NCBI GenBank assembly: GCA_943737045.1 | Contig: CALSFV010000069.1 | Location: 62,001 to 126,000, forward strand | DNA: 64,000 bases | From: Parapristionchus giblindavisi | Lineage: Eukaryota; Nematoda; Chromadorea; Rhabditida; Diplogasteridae | Direction of reading: 5' to 3' | In this document: in pieces, positions 8,841 to 20,500 of the stretch | Layout: every line of letters begins with the position of its first letter | How positions within the stretch are numbered: position 1 is the first letter of the stretch | Position numbers and translations under genes: made by a program | Notes under the pieces: generated by a model | Seen by the model: only the letters and a program-made list of their open reading frames with translations | Databases searched by the model: none | What the model was told of the DNA's origin: nothing

Positions 8841-10680
8841 CTTATTAATCTTCAGTATCTTTAATGAAATCTCTTCTATAAGGCTCTCTCACAGTAGAAT
8901 GTACCCCCTTATCTTAGTCTATAATCTCGATAATACCTTTCTGCTATCTCTACATCGTTTTTACTTTCTATCCTCCCTTTCCATATTCTCTCTAACTCGA
9001 TCACAACAATAAGAAGAGATTAAAGAGCGGTTTATACAGAAGAATGATTAATGTGAAGTTTATTGATACCACACATTCATCACATCAAGACAACACATAC
9101 AATGTCTGTTCCTCTCTCACAATAATCACTCTTACATGATATCTCATCTTAATTAACATGGCTTTTGCCACGCATATTTAAAAAAAGAATAATGAATAAT
9201 ACGCTAACACTATTACGGCGATTTGCATTGCTGTTACATTTTCTCATCCTAATCAATTCTCCTCATCCACTTTTTTGATTATTCCTAATAATTAATAATA
9301 GAAGAGACACGACAACCAAATCATATGACCATAGTTTCACTTTATTTGAATTTCCTCATAATGAAAAGAACAATCATCGATTATATAGTAATGTCCAGAT
9401 CTAACCTTCAAGAACGCTCAAGTTATTTTGCAAATTTGATTTTACTAAATGAATTACTGCAACATCATGTTTCTTGGCATATTAATATCCAAGTTATCAT
9501 GTTAAGTTAGCTGTTATAAATATTCCGTTCTGAATAAGTACCTAAAGGTTGTTTAAACGGAATATCTCTATTAGAAACATTATTATTGGGTATAAAGTCC
9601 CTAAACAGGGATGCTTTGGATTAGATGAACCACTCTCTCAGACTGTTCAAAGTTATCACATTCAACTTTCAACTAAAATTTTAGAGTATTAGCACATTAG
9701 CAAATACTAACCGCTCTATACTTTTATTGCCATAATTGGGATTTCAATCCTCTTTCGGAACAAATATTTTTATTGACTTTAACAATTTGCTACACGGACG
9801 ATTAAAGATTGAGTTGACATAGTGGACTTGAGTTATGTAAATAAACTGAACAATATAATTACTTTATATAAAATTAACGTGGAGTGTGTTCATAAAAATA
9901 TACATGAAAATGTGATATTTATGACTGACACGCTATGCTATTATCTCAGGTTATCTCTTACATTGATTCTCTCTTTAGTTCGTCATTGCGAGTTATTTCT
10001 AGCCTAATACATACAATATAATGATACTAGTTGTGAGCATAATTTTTTCTGAACTATCATGTTGTAAATTCATATCGTTTTTTTTGTCGATGTTTGAAGA
10101 ATTTGTATCTGATCGAATTATAAAATTTGTTTATATAACTATCTCATATTGCTTAAAAAGGATCTTTTATGCTCGGTTGAAAAGTTCTCGCAAATAACAT
10201 TGTACTGGTAAAAGAAATGAGAGTCACTGAAGTCTTTCGTCAATTGATTACACAAGTATTCCTATTGAGGGACTACAATAAGAAAATATACTTGCAAATG
10301 AAGATGTGTAATAAAGTCAAGGATACTCAGCTATGAGATTTTAACAACTGAAGAAGAATGGTAGGTTTCTTCTCGTGGTAGAGAAGACTTGATTAACCAA
10401 AGTACTTAATACCACGTTAAAAAAATTTCATTATTACTACGGATAGTGGCATGAATTTCGTTCTCTATAATTGAGACTTATTTTGGACTCAATGATTTGA
10501 TGTCAACATAAACATTGTTCAAAGAAGATCAATTTGATTCATAATATACCAAACGAAATCATTCAACATAACAATTGAAGTGCAATAAAGAACACATTGA
10601 AGATATTTTAAGACAACTGAATATCCCTCCTAAGTAAAGGAACAAATCAAACTTTACAACCATAAATTCCTAAAAATATT
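8840..10680. other. intergenic AT-rich sequence, nothing identified
   Basis: Short ORFs only, without splice-consistent extension, inverted repeats or recognisable motifs. Confidence 0.5.
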
Positions 10681-10689
10681 TGAATAGTG

Positions 10690-10845
10690 CTAAAAGAAGT
10701 CTGCTTATGCATTAACACCAGAGACACTCTTGTTGTACAAACCATTACTGTAATTTATAACTTAGAAAAATTTGCTCGCGCACTAACACCAGAAATACTT
10801 CTGTGGTACGAGCCGTTAATGTAATTTATGTCTTTGAAATTAAGT
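10690..10845. repeat. tandem duplication of about 80 bp
   Basis: Two copies share TTAACACCAGA-ACACT, TTGT-GTAC-A-CC-TTA and TGTAATTTAT; the second has drifted. No coding sense is seen. The flanks from 10.85 to 11.5 kb contain nothing I can identify. Confidence 0.65.
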
Positions 10846-11522
10846 GATAAGTCGGGTCTTGGTGCTGGCCTTTATTTTTGCAATACATCATACGTCTGAA
10901 AGCACCAGCCTGCATAAGTCGATTGTATTGATAAGTCTTTAGAGAGTGAAGAGCTTTGATGTTTTCGGAAACTACCAATGATTAATATATAGATTGTCAC
11001 TGGCAGGAAATTACTAGCTCTGTTCTTCTCTGCAGGAATAAGACTACTGAATAAACTATATTACAATGAATTTCTTCATGTCATGAAATATGAAGAGGTC
11101 GAACTTGGTGCTATGAAACACATGTCATCTCGTTATTAATATAAGATAGTATGATACTTCAATACAAGCTTGTAAAGTATGCTGCAGACAACTCCACAAA
11201 ACTAATTAACATATCATTTGGAGCTCAAATATTACTACACTGCGGTATCAATGAAGATTCTTATGAAATAAGAGTGAACATGTCATGCTCATTTGAAAAG
11301 AACTGAACTGACAATTTGTATTGTACATGCCTAAGACAAACACTAGTATTTTCTTTAACGGGAATGTTTCAGATCAATGATAGAAACAAAGTGAATTCAA
11401 CAATGTACCAATCAAGAAAGCAAGCGGTATCAACGTTTAAAAAGTGCAATAGGTCTGTATAAGTTTATTCATCGCAACTATATTGTAACGCTTTCGAAGC
11501 TGATCGACTAGACATTACAATA

Positions 11523-11979
11523 CACTCACAGAAAATTCCCTAAGGGAAGTTTTGGAACTGCAATTCCCCTAGGGAATAATTCCCTTATCTACGCGCAATC
11601 CCTTATATGTAAGGCAATTTTTACTAGGGAATTATTCCCTTAACAAATTGCCTTACATATAAGGGATTTCCAATGCATGTATGAGCGCGTCCGACTACAG
11701 CTATCATCAAGTTTTACGAGAGTTCGAACATGTCCACATGGCTTAGTGGCAAGATTGTTGTGTAGAGATCCGAACCTCGTAGGTTCGATTCCTACCCAGT
11801 GTGAATCAACTTTGCCAATTTTTCTTATTGTTTAAATCTATTTCAAATCCCTTAAATGTAAGGCAATAATTCCCTTACAGGTATGGGAAATAATTCCCTT
11901 ATATAACTGGGAATAATTCTCTTGGGGTACCTTAGCCAGGGAATTATTCCCTTAAATATAAGGGAAATTTCTGTGAGTG
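11523..11979. mobile_element. TA-flanked MITE, CACTCACAG family, with tRNA-like core
   Basis: Terminal inverted repeats begin CACTCACAGAAAATTCCCT and end with its near complement. The flanks are TA on both sides (11521-11522 and 11980-11981), as for Tc1/mariner-type insertion. The arms are built from repeats of AATTCCCTTA and ATATAAGGGAAT in both orientations. The interior (11735-11800) has an A box, TGGCTTAGTGG, and a B box, GGTTCGATTCC. No transposase is present. Confidence 0.85.
11735..11800 (+). tRNA. tRNA-like core inside the MITE
   Basis: TGGCTTAGTGGCAAG (A box) and GTAGGTTCGATTCCTAC (a perfect 5-bp T stem with the TTCGATT loop, B box). The acceptor and anticodon stems do not form, so it is not a normal tRNA. 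It lies in the centre of the inverted-repeat element. Confidence 0.45.
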
Positions 11980-11999
11980 TAGACGATTCATATGACAAT

Positions 12000-12600
12000 A
12001 TTTAGATATTTAGATATAGAACAATATCGTTTTCATTCAGAAGATAACTACACCCTTCGGTCATTCCACTTAATGAAATTATATTCGATCTAAAGTAATG
12101 ACTTTAACTAGAAATTAACGATCTCGCCGTACACATTATATTGCTTTATAATATGGCCTGTTGAATGGTGGTTCATACACTTTGAAAAAGTAAATACGCG
12201 CACTTCAAGCCTACTATCTAAGGTGGTATGTCTTCTTCTCACTACACAATTTTACTTGAAGTAACATTACTGTTGTGGTTTTCCACACTCACAAACACTC
12301 ACACTTGTCAGAGAATTATTTTTTATAGATGCCACCAACCCTCCACTCTAGCTTGTAGATTGTGGGGTATGAGTACAAACTACCAAACTAGATTATGAAG
12401 TGAATGATAATGTGGAACATAAACATTTTTATGAATGCTCTGAAAGAGAAATGCTTGATCAAATCACAGCGTACAATAACATACGGTTAAAGATGGAGAC
12501 CCTCGAGTTTTTTTCGCAATAATACTGTTCGGGTAGAATGATAGATATTCATCAAAATTGAGATATTCATCATACTAACCGAAAGAAATATTGACGTATG
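12000..12600. other. no gene identified
   Basis: The unidentified membrane-protein gene that resumes at 15.0 kb should have its 5' exons upstream, but I could not find convincing ones here. Confidence 0.4.
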
Positions 12601-12612
12601 TATATATGCCCA

Positions 12613-13752
12613 ACTATTTATTTGCCCATCATGCAGTTTGCCCGACTCCCTAGCGAGACACCAAATGCCCCAACATGCGCTTTGCCCAACTCTCGCTTTG
12701 CCCAACTCGCGGTTTGCCAACTCTCGGGTTGCCCAACTTGCAATTTGCCCAGCTCGTAGGTTGCCCAACTCGCGCTTTTGCCCAACAAGCAGGATTTTTT
12801 CGGAAAAAATATTTTCTGATAATCGGAATTTTCAGATAAAATTTTCGGACAATAAACAAGTTGTTATTGTTCTGAAAATGTTCCAGGCGATATTTTGAAA
12901 CAAGTTTATTTTGAAACAAAAAATATATACTTGAAATGTGATAGTTCATGAGAGATTTCATAACAGATGACATATTAATAAAGGTTGAATCAACCCACCC
13001 TATTTCGAGATTAAAAATAAAAATAAAAATAAACGGCGAGGGGTACCGAAAATGTATGGTACAGCATGATTAAATGAACAAAATATTTTTGAATTGACAA
13101 TGACCAGGTGGTGGGGTTGAATGTCTATTGAAGTTTACATTGAAATCTTAAATAGTGGACCCGTTTTAAAATCGAGTAGCTTTTAACAAAATAATTAACG
13201 AATATGGAATATTTTTGTAATATTTTTCCTAAACCATGGTATTTGAACATGGTAGATTTTAGAAATTTCCATCGATGACCTTCTGCCATCTACATGGCAG
13301 TTTATGGATCCCTTCGTGATAGAAGGCTAATTATTTCAATAGTTCCGAGCACGCAGTGGTTCGGTCTTTGCAGCCCTGTTCTTTCAAGATGTTTGACAAA
13401 ATTTTGAAATCCAATTTTCTGGCACACCAGCATTTTTGGATTTCGAAAAAGATCTAAAAATAGTTCAGATATACCTATGCAAAATTTCACCCAGTTCGCA
13501 AACTTGTTGCCAACATCGCCAGGAGCATGTTCAACTTTTTATTTAATTTCAGAGTTTGTATCATTTTTTTTCAGAAAATTTTTTTCTGAACCTTGATCTG
13601 CGTGTTGGGCAAAGCGTGAGTTGGGCAAATTGCTAGTTGGGCAAAGCGTGAGTTGGGCAAATTGCAAGTTGGGCATTTGGTGGCACGTCGCTTAATATGG
13701 GCAAACCGCGAGTTGGGCAAACCGCGTGTTGGGCAAAATGCATGTTGGGCGT
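12613..13752. mobile_element. inverted-repeat element with TTGCCCAACTCGCG tandem arms
   Basis: The left arm (about 12625-12785) is a run of diverged TTGCCCAACTCGCG-type 15-17-bp units. The right arm (about 13600-13752) is the same motif reversed (GCGAGTTGGGCAAA). Next to each array the sequences TTTTTTCGGAAAAAATATTTTCTGA and TTTTTTTCAGAAAATTTTTTTCTG mirror each other. The interior of about 800 bp has no transposase. The right end abuts the LINE fragment, so its outer end may be lost. ORFs in the arms are repeat translations. Confidence 0.75.
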
Positions 13753-13767
13753 TAAGTGACACACCGT

Positions 13768-14970
13768 CCTCTCTTATTTTTGATTTACATTTCTGACTTG
13801 CCCATGGTAACCAAAAATCTGCCATTAGTAGGTCTTCGTCTTTTTGCTGATGATATCAAACTGTTTTCCACTTTTGATCCGTCCTCTCCATCTTCCTCCC
13901 ATGAACAAGTTTCACAAGGGTTATCTAATATAGTTAGTTACTGCTCAAACTGGCAGCTTTCAGTGGCACACAAAAAGTGCACTGTTCTTTACTTAGGCAA
14001 AAACAATCCTCGTCTTCCCTACACTATTTCGTCTACAATTCTTCCTTTCTCTGAATCCACTCGTGACCTCGGTGTCTATTTAGACCCCAATCTTGATTTT
14101 AAGTCCCATATCGATATAACTTGTAAGAAGGCTTTATCACTTGTTTATATTCTATTCAGATCTTTAAATTGTACCAAATCACAAATATACATTAGAGCTT
14201 TTAAATGTTATATCCTGCCCATTCTTGAATATGCTAGTCCTGTCTGGTCTCCCTCTAGTAAAGGTCTCGTTCGTCAATTAGAAAAAGTCAATCATACGTT
14301 TACTCGGTTGTTATACTTTCGTTGTCACTCTCCCTCTGTATTTCCTCCTCCATCCTTTGATTGTAGACTTTCACTATTCTCCCTTCATTCTCTATATCAT
14401 CGTAGACTTATCATTGACATTGTAATGAGCTTAAAAATTCTTCATTGTGATATCTCTCTTCCTGCCAGTCACTTCTATACATTCAAACCCACTCATGGTC
14501 GTTTATCCACTTTCTCCTTTCATATCCCTCTTTGTAGACGAGAAAACATGCGTTCATCATTTGCACTTAGAACATCCCGTTTCCTGACCAAACTACATTG
14601 TATTATCGATCCATCCCAATCTATACCCATAATAAAAGCTAAACTTTTATCCTCCCCTCCCCAAGCCTTGTTTCTCAAACTAGGCCTCCCATCCTTCGAC
14701 TTGTAAGGATTCTCCTGTTTTAGTCCTTCGTGTTCATGTCAGTCTGTCTCTACTGACACAAAGCGGTCCTCTTCCCGCTTGGGCCTCATCCACCCTAATA
14801 TAGATCTATCCCATAATGATCTTTGAACACAGAAGTGACTATACACAGTGAGCTCCTTCCCTCCCTCTCTTCGCCCCTTCATTCGACCCATTATAATTCA
14901 CGCTATTTATTCATCACTTGCTGTCACATTTATTTAATGTAAGATAAATAAATTAAATTAAATTTCTTCC
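13768..14970 (+). mobile_element. 5'-truncated non-LTR retrotransposon (LINE), 3' part
   Basis: An intact frame (about 13768-14706) encodes the second half of a LINE reverse transcriptase. It opens at the 'PLLFLIYISDLP' block, followed by the catalytic LRLFADD box, then WQLSVAHKKC, 'RDLGVYLD.NL.FK.HI' and 'YILPILEYASPVW', the usual thumb and post-RT order of Jockey/CR1/RTE-like LINEs. The upstream RT and endonuclease are missing, as is normal after incomplete reverse transcription. A 3' UTR ends in a TAAATTAAAT-type tail near 14970. The ATG at 13756 is in flanking DNA and fortuitous. Confidence 0.85.
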
Positions 14971-15018
14971 TTCTATCTGGATTTGAATTGATATTCTCAT
15001 GTCTTGTCTTATCCATAG

Positions 15019-17017
15019 CTGAGGCTTATTATAAGGTATCAATCCAGGCATTTAATTCATTCATCAATTCATTGATTAGGCATCAGCTCTTCTTCTTCCT
15101 ATCGCTTATCGTATATTTGATGATACTGTTAAGAAAGGTGTTAAAGATTTTGATTGGAATGAGGAGGCAAAGTCTACACTTGAATTGGTTATTTCATTCA
15201 CTCCATTATTCATTTTAATATATCATTTCAGTATAAATATAAAATGATGGTCTTATGGGTTGTTTGTACCAGGGCTGTGCGGAAAATAGTTTTCGGAAAA
15301 TTTCGGAAAACGGAAATTTTCCGAAATTATTTTTCGTAAAATTCGGAAAATTCGGAAAATATCGGAAAATTCGAAATATGCCTCAAAATATATAAATTTT
15401 CGTGTTTAACTAAATTATTGTTTTATTGAAGTCATGAAAATCACAACATCATCAAAGAACAAGATCAAGAACATAATACAACAACAAATCATTAGAAGTC
15501 ATAACCAAGGATGGGAATGTTAGTAGCAAGGAAGAGCAGTAGATGCAAATTATCGTATGCATATTAAATATCACGAGTGGAATATCTCCCAAGCACCGTA
15601 ATCATCGAAAAATCGACTTTCTTTTATTTTTCATTAAAATTCGGAAAATTTCAAAGGTTCGGAAAATTATTTAAAGTTCGGAAAATTTTCCGACGGAAAA
15701 ATTTTCCGATTTTTCTTGGAAAATTCGGAAAATCGGAAAATCGGAAAACGGAAAATGCACAGCCCTGGTTTGTACTGTTTGTGTACTCACATCAATGCTT
15801 ATTGCTCCTGGCCCGTTGATCCTGACCCTAGTCTTCCTCTTAATACTATGGTTGATGCTGGGTAGGCTGTGTAAGTGGACGATAAATGCCTATAAACGAA
15901 GTCGCTTCCGTTTTTTTCGCTAATATTTTGTATTTATGATCGATATTTCCTCAATTTTTGAAGTGTATCAATCACGAGCAATTCAGCATTCGAACCGTCA
16001 GGTACTAGGCTTCAACCTGGTATCACGTTTGATGCTGTATCGGTTGTGGAATTTGAGAAACATGCTGCAAAACGAAGTCGACCATTACGATGATTTTTGT
16101 GAAATAAAGCATTTTTTTAATGAAGAAAGCGTCTGTTTTTGTTTTATGATGGTCTGAACAATATCTTTACACTATGGAAAGCGTTAAAATGCAAAAATAA
16201 TCAACTAATCGATTTTCGACAGAATAAATATATCACGTGACCCACCGCATGACACAACTCCTACGTGATATACTGTAGTTTTCCTAACATAAGCGACTAT
16301 TAATTAAGCACAGTTTTCTATTATTAAAATTTAGTTTTGTGTTTATTCTTGTTTTCCATTAGAATCAGCATCATCGATTACGTCGAAAAATGATAAAAAT
16401 ATAATTTTACTGTACTTTCAAAATTACCACAATGCGGTCCCTAAATATATTGATTGATTCATTGTAGACAGTTGATCTATTTCGTAAACTCTTCGATGAA
16501 TCTCATAAGGAAGAAGTATTTCTATCAGAATTAGAGAATAAGTTGGATTGTTCAACAGATGATGATAAAGAGGTCGATGCTGCTCAAGTATGCATGCCTT
16601 TGTTATACTTACAGTCTTTCTTCTCCCACTACTACTACTCAATCCTTCTACCCTATCTACTACGGTATTTCTGAGTGTGCATGTTGAGTGATATTCATTG
16701 TGTGTGTTAATCAATCTGTCCTGTCTAGTCTATCTATTATCTATATAATGAAAGACCAATCAATCGATAATTACAGAAATGTGAGCATAATGTGAAGACA
16801 TCATTCATTCCAAAATGGTGGATGGATGCTATTCTCATTTCATATATAGGTATTGATTGCTTTATTTCTCAGCTACAGTACCTTATCCATTACAGTAATC
16901 ATCACCTTTTTAGGTCATGTTATCCTATTTATATTAACTCCAGTCTTCAATCGACAATTGGTTAAACCAGATGAAGATGAAGATGTTTATTCAAAGGAAA
17001 ATTTACTTGATTCATAA
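15019..17017 (+). CDS. 3' exons of an unidentified multi-pass membrane protein; one exon split by a MITE
   Basis: The exon chain fits in phase: 15019-15035, 15080-15187, 15232-15269 joined across the MITE to 15776-15861, 16472-16587, 16777-16849 and 16914-17017 (stop). From 15080 the coding length is 525 nt, exactly 175 codons. The protein has a soluble start (IFDDTVKKGVKDFDWNEEAK), two adjacent hydrophobic spans (VLWVVCTVCVLTS, then LILTLVFLLILWLML), an acidic loop, a third span (AILISYIGHVILFILTPVF) and an acidic tail ending SKENLLDS. Introns are 44-60 nt except 15862-16471. The 5' exons are not found and may lie beyond the LINE. I do not recognise the family. It converges with RER1. Confidence 0.6.
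15270..15767. mobile_element. hAT-type MITE inside a coding exon
   Basis: Ends are CAGGGCTGTGC and GCACAGCCCTG, with a perfect 8-bp target duplication GTTTGTAC at 15262-15269 and 15768-15775: the hAT signature. The 498-bp body is made of many CGGAAAATTTTCCG-like blocks in both orientations and can fold on itself. There is no transposase. Read through, it would put a stop codon into the host frame within about 75 nt. Confidence 0.95.
15862..16471. other. long intron of the membrane-protein gene
   Basis: At about 610 nt this is an outlier among introns of 44-60 nt, so it may hold an older decayed insertion. I see no clear terminal repeats. Two similar stretches, AAACGAAGTCG with nearby T-runs, occur at about 15895 and 16070. 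Confidence 0.5.
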
Positions 17018-17554
17018 TAAGTTATGAAGTATTCATTGATTCATTTGTTAGAATATCATCATCTCATTGCACATACATTCCGTCTTTTATCATTTCTCAG
17101 TTTCAATTCATTATCTTTCTATTTGTTATGCTCAATTTGACTCATTTTGGATGCCAAACAATTTCTTTGTTCTGTTCAAATGTTGACATATCAATACAGA
17201 TGAAATGAAAAAGACAAATCAAAATAGTTATCACATTATCTTCTATATATAGATATACTATAGTTGTTTATGAATTAATAAAAGATCTGTACTACTATTG
17301 GATGTGAATAAGTTAAAGAGGGATGAAATGGATAGTTGCATGAGAACAAGTGATAACAATATAAGTTATCAATCGATAAGACCTAATGGGAAGAATGAAT
17401 ACCCATGAGATGTATGAGTAGAGAGATAATATATAGGAATACAAAGGAAAAACAATATATTAGCTATAGCGAATAAAGAATAGGAGATACAACAAGTTGA
17501 TTCAATCAACAGAACATTGATTAATATATCATGGATAGAATAATAGATACATTA
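17018..17554. other. 3' flanks between convergent genes
   Basis: AT-rich sequence between the membrane-protein stop (17017) and the RER1 stop (17555), with AATAAA-like motifs on both strands. No further gene is seen. Confidence 0.5.
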
Positions 17555-20500
17555 TTAACCCAAAACAACTTTTCCTGAGTCTTCTTTTCCTGCCATCTTC
17601 GGCTTTCCCACTGTGAATGGAATGTAGCGATACTTGATCATGTGCTACAATTATTAAAATTATAATCATTAATATATCACGCATATTTCCTAAGAATTGA
17701 CCAAAATCCACTGATTTACTACACATTTTTGAGTTGACCCCCTCTTTTCTCCACAGTTTTCGATGCCCCTTGGGTAGTACATAACAGATCCAGAGTAGCA
17801 AGGATGGTAGATACAACGTCTCTCCAGGAGCTCACGTCAAAGTTCGTCGTTGAGGCTCCTTCCGATGCGATTATCACGGCTCACAGTAGTGCTATGAAAA
17901 AGTTTCCAACAGATGAAATGTGTATTTTCTCGAGTACTTTCAGATAAAAATGTGAAAATGCAACTTTTTAATTTTTCGTTCGCTAAAGAATTGATCGCGT
18001 TCCATAGTTTTCAAAGGCTCAATAGATAGAGCTCGTTCACAGCTTTCATTTAAAACACGCTATCTGAGAAAGTCGACATATGTGTGGTATCGACGAAAAA
18101 TGGATTTTTCTGTTTTATGTATGATAATTACAGGCACCATGAGTGTAGTTCACTGGTACTTGGAAATTCCTTCCAATTGAAAATTCGCTTCAGGAGGTGA
18201 CCACACAACGATTTGGCGCCTTTTCCTAAAAAGTTTATTTCGAATCCAATCGATTCGGAACTAGGCGCATTCGAATCCTTGTCTAATTCTAAGAAACTAT
18301 TACTTAGGAGAGTTTTTCGATCAACGAACGCTGGAATTTGGCATTTTCGTAAAAAATGTTTACATTAAATTAATTCTCACTATTTTCCATGACGAATGTA
18401 AACTTTTTATTTGCTCAATCGCTTCTACATAGTGAGAATTATGGAAAATAGTGAGAATTAATTTAATGTAAACATTTTTTTCGAAAATGCCCAATTCCAG
18501 CGTTCGTTGACCGTTGATCGAAAAACTCTCCCAAGTAATAGTTTCTTAGAATTAGAGAAGGATTCGAATGCGCCTAATCTCGAATCGATTGGATTAGAAA
18601 TAACTTTTTAGGGAACGTCGCCAATCCTCACCACAATAGAATACAGCAAACAAAATTTATTCGTTAACAAACTTACCTTGATTTAAAAATTATCAATTTT
18701 AAACTGAAGGTGTTATATAATATGTAGAAGATATTGAGCAAATAAAAAATTTACCTGGGCTATGGGAAAATAGTGAGAATTAATTAAATGTAAAATTTTT
18801 TTCGAAAATTCCTAAATTCCAGCCTTCGTTGACCTTTGATCAAAAAAATCTCATTGACAATAGTTTCTTAGAATTAGCCAAGGAGTCCATTCCACCCACT
18901 CCCGAATCGATAGGATTCGAAATAAACTTTTTAGGAAAAGGCGCCAAATCGTTGTGTGGTCACCTCCTGAAACGAATTTTCAATTGGAAGGAATTTCCAA
19001 GTACCAGTGAACTACACTCATGGGGCCTGTAATTATCATACATAAAACAGAAAAATCCATTTTTCGTCGATACCAAAAACTGTTGAATTTTCTCAGATAG
19101 TGTGATTTAAGCTCTTGAGAGACGATTTTCATGGGGATTTGACTGAACTACGTCCAAAAAACTGCATTTGAATGCTGGTAGATCACTAATGAAAGCTTTG
19201 ATCTACTCGAAATTGTCAGCTCCTTGACAGGATTGACATGTAACATACGGGAGAAAGGGCTGAGGGTCATTCTGACGTTGGTTCTCTCACTTATGTTCGT
19301 GTTGCTCAAGCTGCAGCCAAACCAGCGAAAGGAGTCCCTTCTGATGGTTCCTGGTATTGATTGACCGATGAATACCGAAGATATATTCAAGTTAAAACTA
19401 TCCGGCTCACTGACCAAGTGATCGATGTTCCTCGAAGAATTCCAGAGCGAATTTTCGTTGGACTGAATCTATCCCATTCGACGTAGCCATCTTGGATGCT
19501 CATTTACTGGTTCGAACTGGGATATTCTCTCATATCTGCAGTACTCATCGGTCAATCAATACCAGGAACCATCAGAAGGAACTCCTTTCGCTGGTTTGGC
19601 TGCAGCTTGAGCAACACGAACATAAGTGAGAGAATCAACGTCAGAATGACCCTCACCCTTTCTCCCGTATGTTACAGGTCAATACTGTCAAGGAGCCGAC
19701 AATTTCGAGTAGATCAAAGCTTTCATTAGTGATCTACCAGCATTCAAATGTCATTAGTGATCTACCAGCAGTTCAGTCAAATAACCATGAAAATCGACTC
19801 TCAAGAGCTTAAATGAAAGCTGTGAACGAGCTCTATCGATTGAGCCTTTGAAAAAATCTCTCTCTACTGTGAGCCGTGATAATCGCATCGGAAGGAGCCT
19901 CAACGACGAACTTTGACGTGAGCTCCTGGAGAGACGTTTGATCTACCATCCTTGCTACTCTGGATCTGGGATGTACTACCCAAGGGGGCATCGAAAACTG
20001 TGGAAAAAAGAGGGGGTCAACTCAAAAGTGTGTAGTAGAATCGGTCAATTCTTAGGAAATATGCGTGATATATAAGTCATTTAATTCAAATCCCAAGAAG
20101 TTAACGAACAACTACACTCACACAAAATTCCCTAGCTAAGGACCCCAGTGGAATTATTCCCAGTCATATAAGGGAATAATTCCCTTATATGTAAGGGAAC
20201 TGTTTTTAGGGAAAAAATTCCCTGATATATAAGGGAAATATTCCCTTATATGAATGGGAATAATTCCACTGGGGTCCTTAGCTAGGGAATTTTCTGTGAG
20301 TGTATAAAATAAATGCATAACATAGTACAGGTTTTTTTGTGACTAAACACCTTGTTACACGTCTACACATTGTCATAGGTCGAAAAGTATGTTACAAAGT
20401 ACCAAGCCTGACCGGATTTCGAGCCAAAATTTCACAAAAATCTAAAAACCTGACCGGATTTTGACCCGACATTTCGCAAAAATCGAAAAACCTGACCGGA

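Noticed and set aside
12487..13825. Several ORFs with repeated LGNPRVGKP/CPTRGLPNSRF peptides
   Set aside because: Translations of the TTGCCCAAC arm arrays.
17529..17816. 95-codon minus-strand ORF as a separate gene
   Set aside because: Its region contains the RER1 last exon in a different frame, plus foldback arm sequence.
19148..19729. A pair of related ORFs suggesting a gene duplication
   Set aside because: They are inverted arms of the nested foldback in the RER1 intron.
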